NCBI RefSeq assembly: GCF_030814115.1
Contig: NZ_JAUSUP010000007.1
Coordinates: forward strand, 18,149-82,148
Reading direction: 5' to 3'
Length of the DNA: 64,000 nt
Source of the DNA: Alkalibacillus filiformis
Lineage (GTDB): Bacteria; Bacillota; Bacilli; Bacillales; Alkalibacillaceae
A model generated the notes under the pieces. That model was not told where the DNA came from. It saw nothing but the letters and a program-made list of their open reading frames with translations, and did not search any database. A program made the position numbers and the translations under genes. Of this stretch, positions 1-7,706 are shown piece by piece (within the stretch, counting starts at the first letter, position 1; the number at the start of each line of letters is the position of its first letter).

Positions 1-573
1 CAGTCCTTCTAACTCATTTTTAATTTTGTAAAATCCCTTCCAGTGTAGCGAAGTGTGTAAAGTTGTTCCATGTCGTAAACCAACCGATACTAACCTTTTC
101 TCAAGTGTAGTAAAACCCTCGGCATCAGCAAGAGCATCGCACAAAGTGATTACTTTATTATAAATATCATATGTACTGTTCTCATTAAGAATTTCAACCA
201 ATTTTAACTTCATATGTTCAGGGACAAGGCTCCAATCAGCTGCTTTTTCAATATGTTCATTCATGCAAGGAAATGAATGAGTAACACAAACAATTGCATT
301 ACCAGTAAAGCCAATTTTCTTGAAATAAATGTAGCCATCGAATGAATGAATAACAGATTTGGTAAATCCTTTATACCTACCTATATCGTGTAAGAGAGCG
401 GCATTGTACCCTAAACCAACGTCAAAATCATATCCATTTTTATTTAGTTCAATTAAAATATTTTCAGTCGCTTTTGCGACATTAATCGAATGTTTAAACC
501 ACGGTCCTGGGTTTTGGCTATATGCCCATTCAATAAGCTCAAATGCATAATTTCTGTCCAATATATATTTCAT
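1..573 (-). CDS. HD-domain protein, C-terminus beyond window edge
   Basis: The minus strand reads open from an ATG at 573 to the window edge (191 codons), so the C-terminus is missing. HD-superfamily metal-dependent phosphohydrolase features are visible. A histidine in FKHSINVA lies near residue 27, the HD pair is in ALLHDIGR near residue 60, a third histidine is in VTHSFP, and a late aspartate is in LCDALADAEG. HD proteins of this kind hydrolyse phosphate esters such as nucleotides; the substrate cannot be told here. The start is supported by AAAGGAATG about 8 bases upstream. It is transcribed in the same direction as the acetyltransferase gene to its right. Confidence 0.75.
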   Translation of the reverse strand, partial: MKYILDRNYAFELIEWAYSQNPGPWFKHSINVAKATENILIELNKNGYDFDVGLGYNAALLHDIGRYKGFTKSVIHSFDGYIYFKKIGFTGNAIVCVTHSFPCMNEHIEKAADWSLVPEHMKLKLVEILNENSTYDIYNKVITLCDALADAEGFTTLEKRLVSVGLRHGTTLHTSLHWKGFYKIKNELEGL

Positions 574-672
574 GGGATGTCATTCCTTTTCTAATTAATG
601 AATACCCTTTCTCTTCTAAAGTATAATTTCCTTCTTCAATTATTGCCCCCCCTATAGTTGAAGATAAAAGTC

Positions 673-1182
673 TTAAATAGTCCACTTATAATAAACAAAC
701 TTCACACTATTTCCATTCATTATAAATTCTTCATCACTTGTTGATATTTGTTTAAATCCGTTTTTTTCCAAGACTTTCTGTGACGGTATATTGTTAGTTG
801 TTGTCTTTGCTAAAATCTGTTTAATACCTTGCTTGTTAAGAGTTTCTAATAATAGCTTCAATGCTCTATTAGCAATTCCTTTTCCAGTATACGCTCCACC
901 CACTCTATAACCAATATAGCCTAAATTACGGGATTTATCGATATCTACTAAGTTCATTCGTCCAAGGATTAAACCATTGTCATCCTTAACTAAATAATAA
1001 TATGATTGTCCATTAGTTTGTTCATCAAGTAAGTCTTCGTGCCTTATTTTAAATGTTTCATAATTATAATAGTCCTCTCCACGACTTGGTACCATCTTTT
1101 CAAAATAATCTCTGTTTTTAATTTCAAATTCATACAGCTTTTTAGCATCACCTGGCTGTAATTTTTCCAATGTAATTTCCAT
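673..1182 (-). CDS. GNAT family N-acetyltransferase (RimJ/RimL type)
   Basis: The 169-residue length is usual for a RimJ/RimL-like GNAT. N-terminal MEITLEKLQPGDAKKLYEFE is the beta1-alpha1 region. The acetyl-CoA-binding segment GYRVGGAYTGKGIANRALKL, near residues 91-110, has the expected G-x-G-x-A-type loop. The C-terminal part LEKNGFKQI is the typical 'VLEKNGF' element of this family. Such enzymes acetylate N-terminal or small-molecule amines with acetyl-CoA in the cytosol; the acceptor is unknown. The start is preceded by GAGAGGT seven bases upstream. Confidence 0.85.
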   Translation of the reverse strand: MEITLEKLQPGDAKKLYEFEIKNRDYFEKMVPSRGEDYYNYETFKIRHEDLLDEQTNGQSYYYLVKDDNGLILGRMNLVDIDKSRNLGYIGYRVGGAYTGKGIANRALKLLLETLNKQGIKQILAKTTTNNIPSQKVLEKNGFKQISTSDEEFIMNGNSVKFVYYKWTI

Positions 1183-1302
1183 AATAGATACCTCTCAATG
1201 TTATTTCATAGATTACCATTTAACCTTATCACGCTATCCTGCTTCGTTAGTTCAATAGCTTCTACACCGATGTTAACATAATATTCCAATAATTGTATCA
1301 AT

Positions 1303-1333
1303 AAAAAGACGACCAATTTTCTTGATCGCCTTA
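1303..1333 (-). terminator. Intrinsic terminator-like hairpin
   Basis: On the minus strand AAGGCGATCAA and TTGGTCGTCTT form an 11-bp stem with two G-T wobbles around a GAAAA loop, followed by TTTTTATT. It lies about 250 bases downstream of the M29 aminopeptidase gene and would end its transcript, or that of the relic between them. Confidence 0.5.
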
Positions 1334-1389
1334 TTAAACTCTTGCCCCCCCTTTGGTTGAACAAGACATTCACTTTTAAATACAACTAT

Positions 1390-1565
1390 TCATGCAGAGA
1401 AATCATCAATAATTTTTGCGACTTCAATCCTTCCATACCTCTTTCGAATTATCGTATATCTAAACATAATCCATAATCTTCAGTTGTTACAGGAATGCTG
1501 CCCAGTTTGTTTTTACTATAATTAGAGTTAGCACTAAGTATAAACCACAAGAAATCAGTTTCTCT
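1390..1565 (-). pseudogene. Possible decayed gene fragment, unidentified
   Basis: The interval between the aminopeptidase and the hairpin at 1303 has no intact gene. In one minus-strand frame it reads about 45 codons, including SIPVTTEDYGLCLDIR and then TAA. The neighbouring frame continues with RKRYGRIEVAKIIDDFSA and a stop. This looks like the C-terminal end of a lost protein with a frameshift. I do not recognise the family, and chance open frames cannot be excluded. Confidence 0.25.
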
Positions 1566-1585
1566 GTCTTTAAGTTGTAGACGAT

Positions 1586-2839
1586 TTAGAATTGGAAATC
1601 CCCTTCCTTCATTAGTAGGACTTCAGTTCCACCTTCTTCAATGCCCACTACTTTCATATCTTCGGTGCCAAACGTCACATTGACTAACAAAAGCGAAGTA
1701 TTCAGACCCGCTGCCTGCAACTCTTCCTGGGATTGGCCAATGCCATTATGAATATTGGAGGGAGATGCATTTCCGATTCCAATATGACAGGACGTATTCT
1801 CGTCCAACAAGGTATTGTAAAAAAGAGTATCTGTCTGAGCAAGAGGAGATTTATTAGAGACCAAGGCAATTTCACCTAGATAATGTGAACCTTCGTCTGT
1901 TTCGATGAGATTTTGTAACACCTCCTGTCCCTTTGCGGCATAATAGTCGGTAATCCATCCATCTTTAAAAATTAGATCAAATTCATCGATGACCCTTCCC
2001 CCATAAATTAGAGGTTTAGTACCTACCAATTTGCCATTCACCTTATTTTTATGGGGAGCAGTAAATATTTCTTCGGTAGGAATGTTCGGAAAGAAAGGTA
2101 TTCCATTTTTATCTATGACACCCCCACCGACATAGAGGTGATTTTTAGGTAGACCAACTAATAAATCAGTTCCTCGGCTATTTGTAAAATGCAGGGCTTC
2201 AAATTGGCTCTCGTTTAAGATTTTCTTGCGAGACTCGAAGGCTCTATTGTGACTCTCCCAATCTTTTATAGGATTCTCTCCATCTGCCCGAGCTCCTTTT
2301 AAAATTAATTTCCATAATGATTGTAAAGCTTCTTCTTCACTTACGTTTGGAAAAACTTTAGTTGCCCATTCAACGTATGGAACAGCCAGAAGACACCAGC
2401 GTACCTCGTGGGACCTAATTTTCGCGTGATAATCCCTCAATTTTGTACGGGAAGCTTTTTGAAAACGATTAACTCTTTCTGTAGAAACCTCCTCAAAGAC
2501 ACCTAAGTTTTCAGAAATGATATGGATGTAAGCAGCACCTGCATCAGCCCACTCCTTAAAACGAGCAGCTTGCCAATCAGGAAAGTAATCGATGGCACTA
2601 TCTGCTGCATTTAAGTAAAATTCTTTGGTAGACTGTTCATCTGTCCAATCTATAAATACATTTGAAGCTCCTGCCCCGTAGGCTACCGTTTGGATCAGAC
2701 GTGCAAATGTTGCATTTTGTATATCACTATGAATAATCAATAATTGATCTTTTTGTAGATTTACACCAGCTCGTACAGCAAGTTCTGCATACTTTTTTAA
2801 CTGTTCTTCACTTATAAATTCATATATTCCTTTAATCAT
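1586..2839 (-). CDS. M29 family aminopeptidase
   Basis: The 417 residues match the usual length (about 410) of peptidase family M29, the thermophilic aminopeptidase T/AmpS group. These are cytosolic dimeric enzymes that use two metal ions to remove N-terminal residues from peptides. Visible landmarks are the N-terminal KKYAELAVRAGVNLQKDQ and the central GGVIDKNGIPFFPNIPTEEIFTAP region with the metal-ligand glutamate (EEIFTAPHK). Further on are the GSHYLGEIALV segment, LLDENTSCHIGIGNA, and HNGIGQSQEEL near the C-terminus, which carry the remaining ligand His, Glu and Tyr candidates. CAGGAGAG lies eight bases before the ATG. It ends without close neighbours and looks monocistronic. Confidence 0.9.
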   Translation of the reverse strand: MIKGIYEFISEEQLKKYAELAVRAGVNLQKDQLLIIHSDIQNATFARLIQTVAYGAGASNVFIDWTDEQSTKEFYLNAADSAIDYFPDWQAARFKEWADAGAAYIHIISENLGVFEEVSTERVNRFQKASRTKLRDYHAKIRSHEVRWCLLAVPYVEWATKVFPNVSEEEALQSLWKLILKGARADGENPIKDWESHNRAFESRKKILNESQFEALHFTNSRGTDLLVGLPKNHLYVGGGVIDKNGIPFFPNIPTEEIFTAPHKNKVNGKLVGTKPLIYGGRVIDEFDLIFKDGWITDYYAAKGQEVLQNLIETDEGSHYLGEIALVSNKSPLAQTDTLFYNTLLDENTSCHIGIGNASPSNIHNGIGQSQEELQAAGLNTSLLLVNVTFGTEDMKVVGIEEGGTEVLLMKEGDFQF

Positions 2840-2891
2840 TTAATATCTCTCCTGGGATGTTCTTTTTTACTAGAGAAACCTGATGCGGTGT

Positions 2892-3787
2892 TTAACCATC
2901 TAATTGTTTTAACCCTGCATCAACCGCGCCCATCACGGGTTCACGTTTCAACACTTTTAACTGACTACTTGAAGGAATTCGACTTTTTAACAACTCAGGC
3001 AAGACATCTTCTCTTTTAAACAAGCAACCTGCCAAGATGACCGTTTGATGTTGTTGAAAATGCTCATTTAACATCGTATTAATTGATAAAGCTAAATCAT
3101 CAGCCGCTTGTTCAACAATTTCAATCGCATGGGGATCCTGCTCATCATAAGCCTCAAAAACAACACGGCTAAGTGATGCGATTTTTCCCCGTGGACTACT
3201 AGATTCATAAACGGCTGGAACTAAATCGTACCACATCAACTTGAAAGTAATCCGAAACCTTTTCAACTAAGTTATAAGCATCAGCTTTCCTGTCATGCGT
3301 ATGGAATACTTTCCTTAAAGCCGCTTCACCGATCGCATAACCACTTCCTTCATCACCGAAAAGATAGCCTCAGCCACCGATTCTCGAAGCCTTACCTTCT
3401 TCGTTAATGCCATATGTAATCGAACCTGTCCCAGCGATTTGAACGATCCCTGGCTCACCATAAGTCCCTGCATATAATGCATTAATTGCATCATTCGCGA
3501 CAATGATACGCCTATTCAGCAAACACAGATTCTACTAATTTACTTTTTTCTGAATCACCTGATCCTGACATGCCCGCAAACACGAGCGCTACTTGATCGA
3601 AAGCTTCGCCGTTTTGCTTTTTTAACTGATCAAACATATGTGATACGGTCTCTTTTAATTGCTCGCGACTAACCGCATTCGGATTTGTCGGCCCTACTGT
3701 TACTTCGGCGAAAACCGTTCCGTGTTGATCTGCAACGACCGCTTGTGTCCCTGTTCCACCACCATCGATTCCTAAGACGATTGCCAT
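2892..3787 (-). pseudogene. BadF/BadG-type N-acetylglucosamine kinase, broken
   Basis: The gene begins intact with MAIVLGIDGGGTGTQAVVAD, the ATP-binding phosphate-1 motif of the BadF/BcrA ATPase family that includes N-acetylglucosamine kinases. It reads about 91 codons to a TAG at 3512-3514, where the reading frame slips by one. The second frame contains RIIVANDAINALYAGTYG and the conserved AGTGSI motif. It then hits TGA at 3370-3372 in GG(stop)GYLFGDEGSG, where the family has Trp. A second frame slip near 3240-3260 leads into WYDLVPAVYESSSPRGKIAS and the C-terminal GAVDAGLKQLDG. There are thus two frameshifts and one nonsense codon, so it is probably non-functional. It is divergent from the ABC ATPase gene, with cre-like boxes between them. 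Confidence 0.85.
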
Positions 3788-3826
3788 AAACTCAACCCCA
3801 TATATTCGAATTTACTTTTCATTATG

Positions 3827-3840
3827 TGTAAAGGCTTTCA
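3827..3840. promoter_or_regulatory. cre-like CcpA site
   Basis: TGTAAAGGCTTTCA differs from the cre consensus TGWAANCGNTNWCA at one position. It lies in the 163-bp divergent intergenic region upstream of both the decayed kinase and the MsmX-like ATPase, where catabolite control of sugar uptake would be expected. Confidence 0.5.
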
Positions 3841-3903
3841 AAAAAGCAATAGCAGATTGCACATAGTTAATCTAGTAAATGTGTGCACTTTTGCCATAGT
3901 TTT

Positions 3904-3917
3904 TGAAAGCGCTTTTT
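3904..3917. promoter_or_regulatory. Second cre-like or LacI-type site
   Basis: TGAAAGCGCTTTTT is close to the cre consensus (two mismatches at its 3' end) and contains the AAAGCGCTTT palindrome. It sits 34 bases before the start of the MsmX-like gene, close enough to block transcription there. Confidence 0.45.
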
Positions 3918-3950
3918 TATAAAATAAGATTAGTAGAAAGGATGGTTGAA

Positions 3951-5048
3951 ATGGCAGAGTTAAAACTAAACAATATTAATAAGTATTATGAAAAAGATGT
4001 ACACGCCGTTAAAAATTTTGATTTAGATATTGGAGATAAAGAATTTGTTGTATTTGTCGGCCCGTCTGGTTGCGGTAAGTCAACGACACTACGTATGATC
4101 GCTGGGTTAGAGGACATTACATCAGGTGACTTAATGATTGACGATCGACGTGTCAATGATGTCCCACCGAAAAACCGTGATATCGCAATGGTTTTCCAAA
4201 ACTACGCGCTATACCCGCACATGTCGGTTTATGACAACATCGCATTCGGCTTAAAGCTACGTAAGTTTAAAAAAGAAGTGATTAAAGAAAAAGTAGAAGA
4301 AGCAGCTAAAATTCTTGGCTTAGAAGACTACTTAGACCGTAAGCCTAAAGCACTTTCAGGTGGTCAGCGTCAGCGTGTTGCACTATGACGCGCAATCGTA
4401 CGTGATGCAAAAGTGTTCTTAATGGACGAACCGTTATCAAACTTAGATGCGAAACTACGTGTTCAAATGCGTACAGAAATTCAAAAGCTTCACCAACGTC
4501 TACAAACAACAACAATCTACGTGACACACGACCAAACAGAAGCGATGACGATGGCAACACGCCTAGTCGTTATGAAAGATGGCGTTGTTCAACAAGTTGG
4601 TTCTCCGAAAGAAGTATTTGATTATCCGAACAACGTATTCGTAGGAGGATTTATCGGTTCACCAGCAATGAACTTCTTTAATGGAACAATTGAAGATGGA
4701 GCATTTAAAGTGGGCGATACAACTTTTGAAATCCCTGAAGGCCGCATGAAAATTTTACGCGATCAAGGCTATGTTGGAAAAGGTGTTGCGATGGGCGTTC
4801 GTCCTGAAGATATTCATGATGAGCCAGTCTTTATCGAAAACTCACCAGGTACAGCATTCGAATCAAACGTCGAAGTAGCTGAACTAATGGGATCTGAAAC
4901 TTACCTATACTCGCGCCTAGGCGAGCAAGAATACATTGCACGCGTTGACGCACGTACACAAGTGAACGCAGGCGACAGCGTGAAACTAGCAATCGACATG
5001 AACAAGGTCCACTTCTTCGATTCAGAAACAGAAGAGCGAATTAAATAG
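3951..5048 (+). pseudogene. msmX: MsmX-like multi-sugar ABC ATPase, one in-frame TGA
   Basis: Read through the stop, this is 365 residues, the usual MsmX length. The order is Walker [10 protein letters not shown] near residue 40, Q-loop [15 protein letters not shown], signature [11 protein letters not shown], Walker B VFLMDEPLSNLDAK, H-loop VTHDQTEAMT and a C-terminal MalK-type TOBE domain. In the family the signature continues with Gly-Arg-Ala-Ile-Val-Arg. Here codon 146 is TGA (4386-4388) where GGA is expected, and the frame then continues intact. MsmX-type ATPases energise sugar ABC importers that lack their own ATPase. The importer encoded at 12.6-15.6 kb is exactly that kind. The start at 3951 has AGAAAGGA upstream. 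The TGA is a true nonsense mutation or a base-call error. No second lesion was found. Confidence 0.85.
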
Positions 5049-5050
5049 TG

Positions 5051-5079
5051 AAAAAACCGCCTCGAGGGCGGTTTTTTTC
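5051..5079 (+). terminator. Intrinsic terminator after msmX-like gene
   Basis: AAAACCGCC and GGGCGGTTTT form a perfect stem around TCGA, followed by a run of T. It begins three bases after the stop codon. Confidence 0.9.
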
Positions 5080-5105
5080 GTTTTGATAGTGTTGTACATC
5101 GCGGA

Positions 5106-5224
5106 ATTAGGCGAACGCTTAGTTAATTAGGCGTTCGCCTAAAAATTTTTCATTTCGCCTGAATATCAAGAATTTCGCCTAATTATTTTAAAAATCGCCT
5201 GATTCTCAAATAATCAGGCGATTT
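5106..5224 (+). repeat. 20-bp periodic intergenic array 1 (CGCCT type)
   Basis: This array starts with the inverted pair AGGCGAACGC/GCGTTCGCCT. It continues with units CGCCTGAATAT and CGCCTAATTAT spaced about 20-21 bp, and ends in the hairpin AATCGCCTGATT/AATCAGGCGATT. It fills the space between the convergent msmX-like and sulfatase-maturation genes. Confidence 0.8.
5191..5224 (-). terminator. Array-end hairpin acting as operon terminator
   Basis: On the minus strand the stem AATCGCCTGATT/AATCAGGCGATT is followed directly by TTTAAAA. It lies 12 bases past the stop codon of the formylglycine-generating enzyme gene, so it can end the long minus-strand operon. Its arm has the same sequence as the array units. 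Confidence 0.7.
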
Positions 5225-5235
5225 CACTATCGATT

Positions 5236-6171
5236 CTATACATCTTTCACACATCGAAAGCCAATATTACCTGACGAGCTGTCTGGTGTGTTGGAAGTAC
5301 GTGCTGCCACTCGGTAGCGATTGCAGTATGAGTCGTGGCATAAGTACGACCCGCCTCTCATCGCTTTTGCATCTGCTTCACCTACCTGGGATCCCTCAAT
5401 TACAAACGAATCCGCGCTCCACTCCCATACGTTGCCTGCCATTTGATCAAGTCCAAATCCATTGCTTTGATATGCATAGACTGGTGCTGTCGCTAAATAC
5501 CCGTCTTCCATAATGTTCTGCGTTGGGAATTCTCCTTGCCAAATGTTACACATATGCCTGCCACCAGGTATCAACTCATCTCCCCACGGGTAACGCTTTT
5601 GCACGAGTCCACCACGTGCAGCATACTCCCATTCTGCTTCAGTCGGCAATCTTTTTCCAGCCCACTTACAATAAGCGGCCGCATCATTCCATGACACGTG
5701 TACAACGGGGTGCTTCATTCGTTGATCGATATTCGAATATGGTCCCTCAGGCTGGTACCAATAAGCTTTTTCAACGACAACCCACCAAGGCGTATTCGGC
5801 ACGCGCTGTCTAGCAAAAGGTACATTTTCCCCTTTGATAAACTTATGAAAAACGAACGACCAGCCAAACTGCTCAGCTTCTGTCACATATCCTGTCTCAT
5901 CGATAAAAGCTTTAAATTCACGATTCGTCACGACTGTTTTGTCGATATAAAACGGGTCAACAACGACTTCACGAACAGGTCCTTCCCCATCATGAGGGTT
6001 AATGTCGTGATCGTCAGAGCCCATTAAAAATGGACCTCCATTTAGAAACACCATCTCTTTTTCAAGGTCATGTTCACTTTTCGAGATGTCTGCATTGCGG
6101 CGTTCACCCGTTGAAAAGTCGACCTTCACTTGTTCACGTTTTGCACTGCAGCAAGATTTTTCTCCACTCAC
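5236..6171 (-). CDS. Formylglycine-generating enzyme (sulfatase maturase)
   Basis: This 311-residue protein of the SUMF1/FGE family converts the active-site Cys of sulfatases to formylglycine with O2, in a copper-dependent reaction. The N-terminus has the GGPFLMGSDD fold start. The core has HPVVHVSWNDAAAYCKWAGK, RLPTEAEWEYAARGG and MAGNVWEWSAD. The decisive stretch is RGGSYLCHDSYCNRYRVAAR followed by SGNIGFRC. Its two cysteines, five residues apart, are the catalytic pair that separates true FGEs from other SUMF1-fold proteins. There is no signal peptide, so it acts in the cytosol. It is the last gene of the alpha-glucoside operon, directly after a sulfatase with the matching CSPSR motif, so substrate and maturase are encoded together. 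Confidence 0.93.
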   Translation of the reverse strand: MSGEKSCCSAKREQVKVDFSTGERRNADISKSEHDLEKEMVFLNGGPFLMGSDDHDINPHDGEGPVREVVVDPFYIDKTVVTNREFKAFIDETGYVTEAEQFGWSFVFHKFIKGENVPFARQRVPNTPWWVVVEKAYWYQPEGPYSNIDQRMKHPVVHVSWNDAAAYCKWAGKRLPTEAEWEYAARGGLVQKRYPWGDELIPGGRHMCNIWQGEFPTQNIMEDGYLATAPVYAYQSNGFGLDQMAGNVWEWSADSFVIEGSQVGEADAKAMRGGSYLCHDSYCNRYRVAARTSNTPDSSSGNIGFRCVKDV

Positions 6172-6200
6172 ACCAACACCTCACTTCTACACAATCTAAT

Positions 6201-6300
6201 TCGGCGTTCGCCGGAATCCCCACCTGTTTCGCCGGAAAAATTTAATTTTCGCCGGATTATTGAATTTTTCGCCGGAATATCAACAAAATCGCTGATAAAC
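6201..6300 (+). repeat. 20-bp periodic intergenic array 2 (CGCCGG type)
   Basis: The array begins at GGCGTTCGCCGG. It continues with CGCCGGAAAAATTTAATTTT, CGCCGGATTATTGAATTTTT and CGCCGGAATATCAACAAAAT at exact 20-bp steps and closes with CGCTGATAAAC. It lies between two co-transcribed genes (sulfatase and its maturase), antisense to the operon. Confidence 0.85.
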
Positions 6301-6380
6301 GACACTAATCGACAACCAACCCACTAAATAATATCATAAATAAAAGCAGGGACGAACGCGAGCGCCCCCACTTCTATTCA

Positions 6381-7691
6381 TTACTTTTTGCGACTTTCGT
6401 AATCGTCATCAACACTTTCCCATTCTTCTGCTTCATAGCCTGGGACGCGGCCTTTTAACAATGGATCATCGCTTTCTTCCATCCATTGATCAACTTTCGC
6501 ACGCAGGTCAGCTACCACTTCACGATAAGCTTCATCACTAGCTAAATTATTCAACTCAGCCGGGTCAGCCTCTAGATCATAGAGCTCTTCATCAACATTC
6601 GGCACGTAATAATCATCACGCACGACTTCACCCGTTAAGCTCGTATGCAAATCGTACGGCATATAAACTTTAGGCCCGTCTTCAAAGTTACGAATGTATT
6701 TATACTTCTCAGTACGGACACCGCGCATCGGGTGATACTTATCGTGCCACGTCATTTCTGCAAAAAAGTGATCACGCGTCTGTTCCACTTCGCCCTCAAT
6801 TAACGGCAAGAAGCTGACACCGTCAACGCCTTCAGGAACTTTACAATCGACTAAATCAAAGATCGTCGGCATTAAGTCAACGTTACATAATAACGCATCT
6901 GACTGATAGCCTTGTTCGTACATGCCTTCAGGGAACTTCATTAAAAAGGCTGTCTCAAGCCCTGAGTCATAAAGCGTTCCTTTAGCACGTGGGAAGGCAA
7001 TGCCGTGGTCTGTCGTGAAAATAATAACTGTATTATCGTCAAAGCCTTGTTCTTTAATAGCCCGTTTAATACGCCCAACTGCATCATCCATATCCATACC
7101 CGAACGGTAAAACTGCGCAAAATCTTTACGCACTTCTTCTGTATCTGGTAAATAATCTGGTAAAACAACTTCGTCTAAGTCAACAGGCTCATAGTCGTCA
7201 AACGGGCGGTGCGTCTCTTCAAACCCAAGTGAGACGTAGAATGGCGAGTCGTCATCGCGCTTATTTTCTTCTTTTAAAAAGTCGACGAAATGATCCGTCA
7301 CATCAGTTGCCCAGTTGCCAGGTACTTGTTGATAATGTTGATACCCTAACTTGTACGGGTCAAATTCATCGTTTACAGACTCGTGGTAAAGGCCAATTAA
7401 CGACGTGCGGTAGCCAATTTTGTTCAACTCAGATGGGATCGTCTCCAACTGTTCATAAATCGAATGCCCCATATGCGCAAGCCCCATCATACCGTGATTG
7501 TGCCCGTAGCGGCCCGTCATAATACTGCCGCGGCTCGGACTACATTGTGGCTGTGAGCAAAAATAATTATTAAACTGAATACCTTCAGAAGCTAATTCAT
7601 CAATTTCTGGCGTTTCAACATTTCGGCCGTATGTGCCTAAGTAACGCCCTGTATCATGCGATATAATAAAAACGATATTCGGTCGCTGCAT
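6381..7691 (-). CDS. Type I (formylglycine) sulfatase, cytoplasmic
   Basis: The 436-residue alkaline-phosphatase-fold sulfatase hydrolyses a sulfate ester (or sulfamate). The C-x-P-x-R signature is present as QCSPSRGSIMTGR near residue 52; its Cys is the residue converted to formylglycine. Other family landmarks are PNIVFIISHDTGRYLGTYG at the N-terminus (metal-binding region, with His-Asp where many members have Asp-Asp) and VIIFTTDHGIAFPRAKGTLY (metal-site Asp/His and a Lys). The C-terminal part is ELYDLEADPAELNNLA. It resembles heparan N-sulfatase/S1-type enzymes most, but the substrate cannot be fixed. No signal peptide is present, so it must act on an imported substrate. It lies 16 bp after a GH65 phosphorylase gene, which points to a sulfated glucoside. 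Confidence 0.9.
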   Translation of the reverse strand: MQRPNIVFIISHDTGRYLGTYGRNVETPEIDELASEGIQFNNYFCSQPQCSPSRGSIMTGRYGHNHGMMGLAHMGHSIYEQLETIPSELNKIGYRTSLIGLYHESVNDEFDPYKLGYQHYQQVPGNWATDVTDHFVDFLKEENKRDDDSPFYVSLGFEETHRPFDDYEPVDLDEVVLPDYLPDTEEVRKDFAQFYRSGMDMDDAVGRIKRAIKEQGFDDNTVIIFTTDHGIAFPRAKGTLYDSGLETAFLMKFPEGMYEQGYQSDALLCNVDLMPTIFDLVDCKVPEGVDGVSFLPLIEGEVEQTRDHFFAEMTWHDKYHPMRGVRTEKYKYIRNFEDGPKVYMPYDLHTSLTGEVVRDDYYVPNVDEELYDLEADPAELNNLASDEAYREVVADLRAKVDQWMEESDDPLLKGRVPGYEAEEWESVDDDYESRKK

Positions 7692-7706
7692 GATGCTACA
7701 CCTCTC

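Noticed and set aside
3315..3503. Open frame between the two parts of the broken sugar kinase
   Set aside because: It is in the wrong frame. The kinase homology in this interval lies in another frame, with the TGA at 3370-3372.
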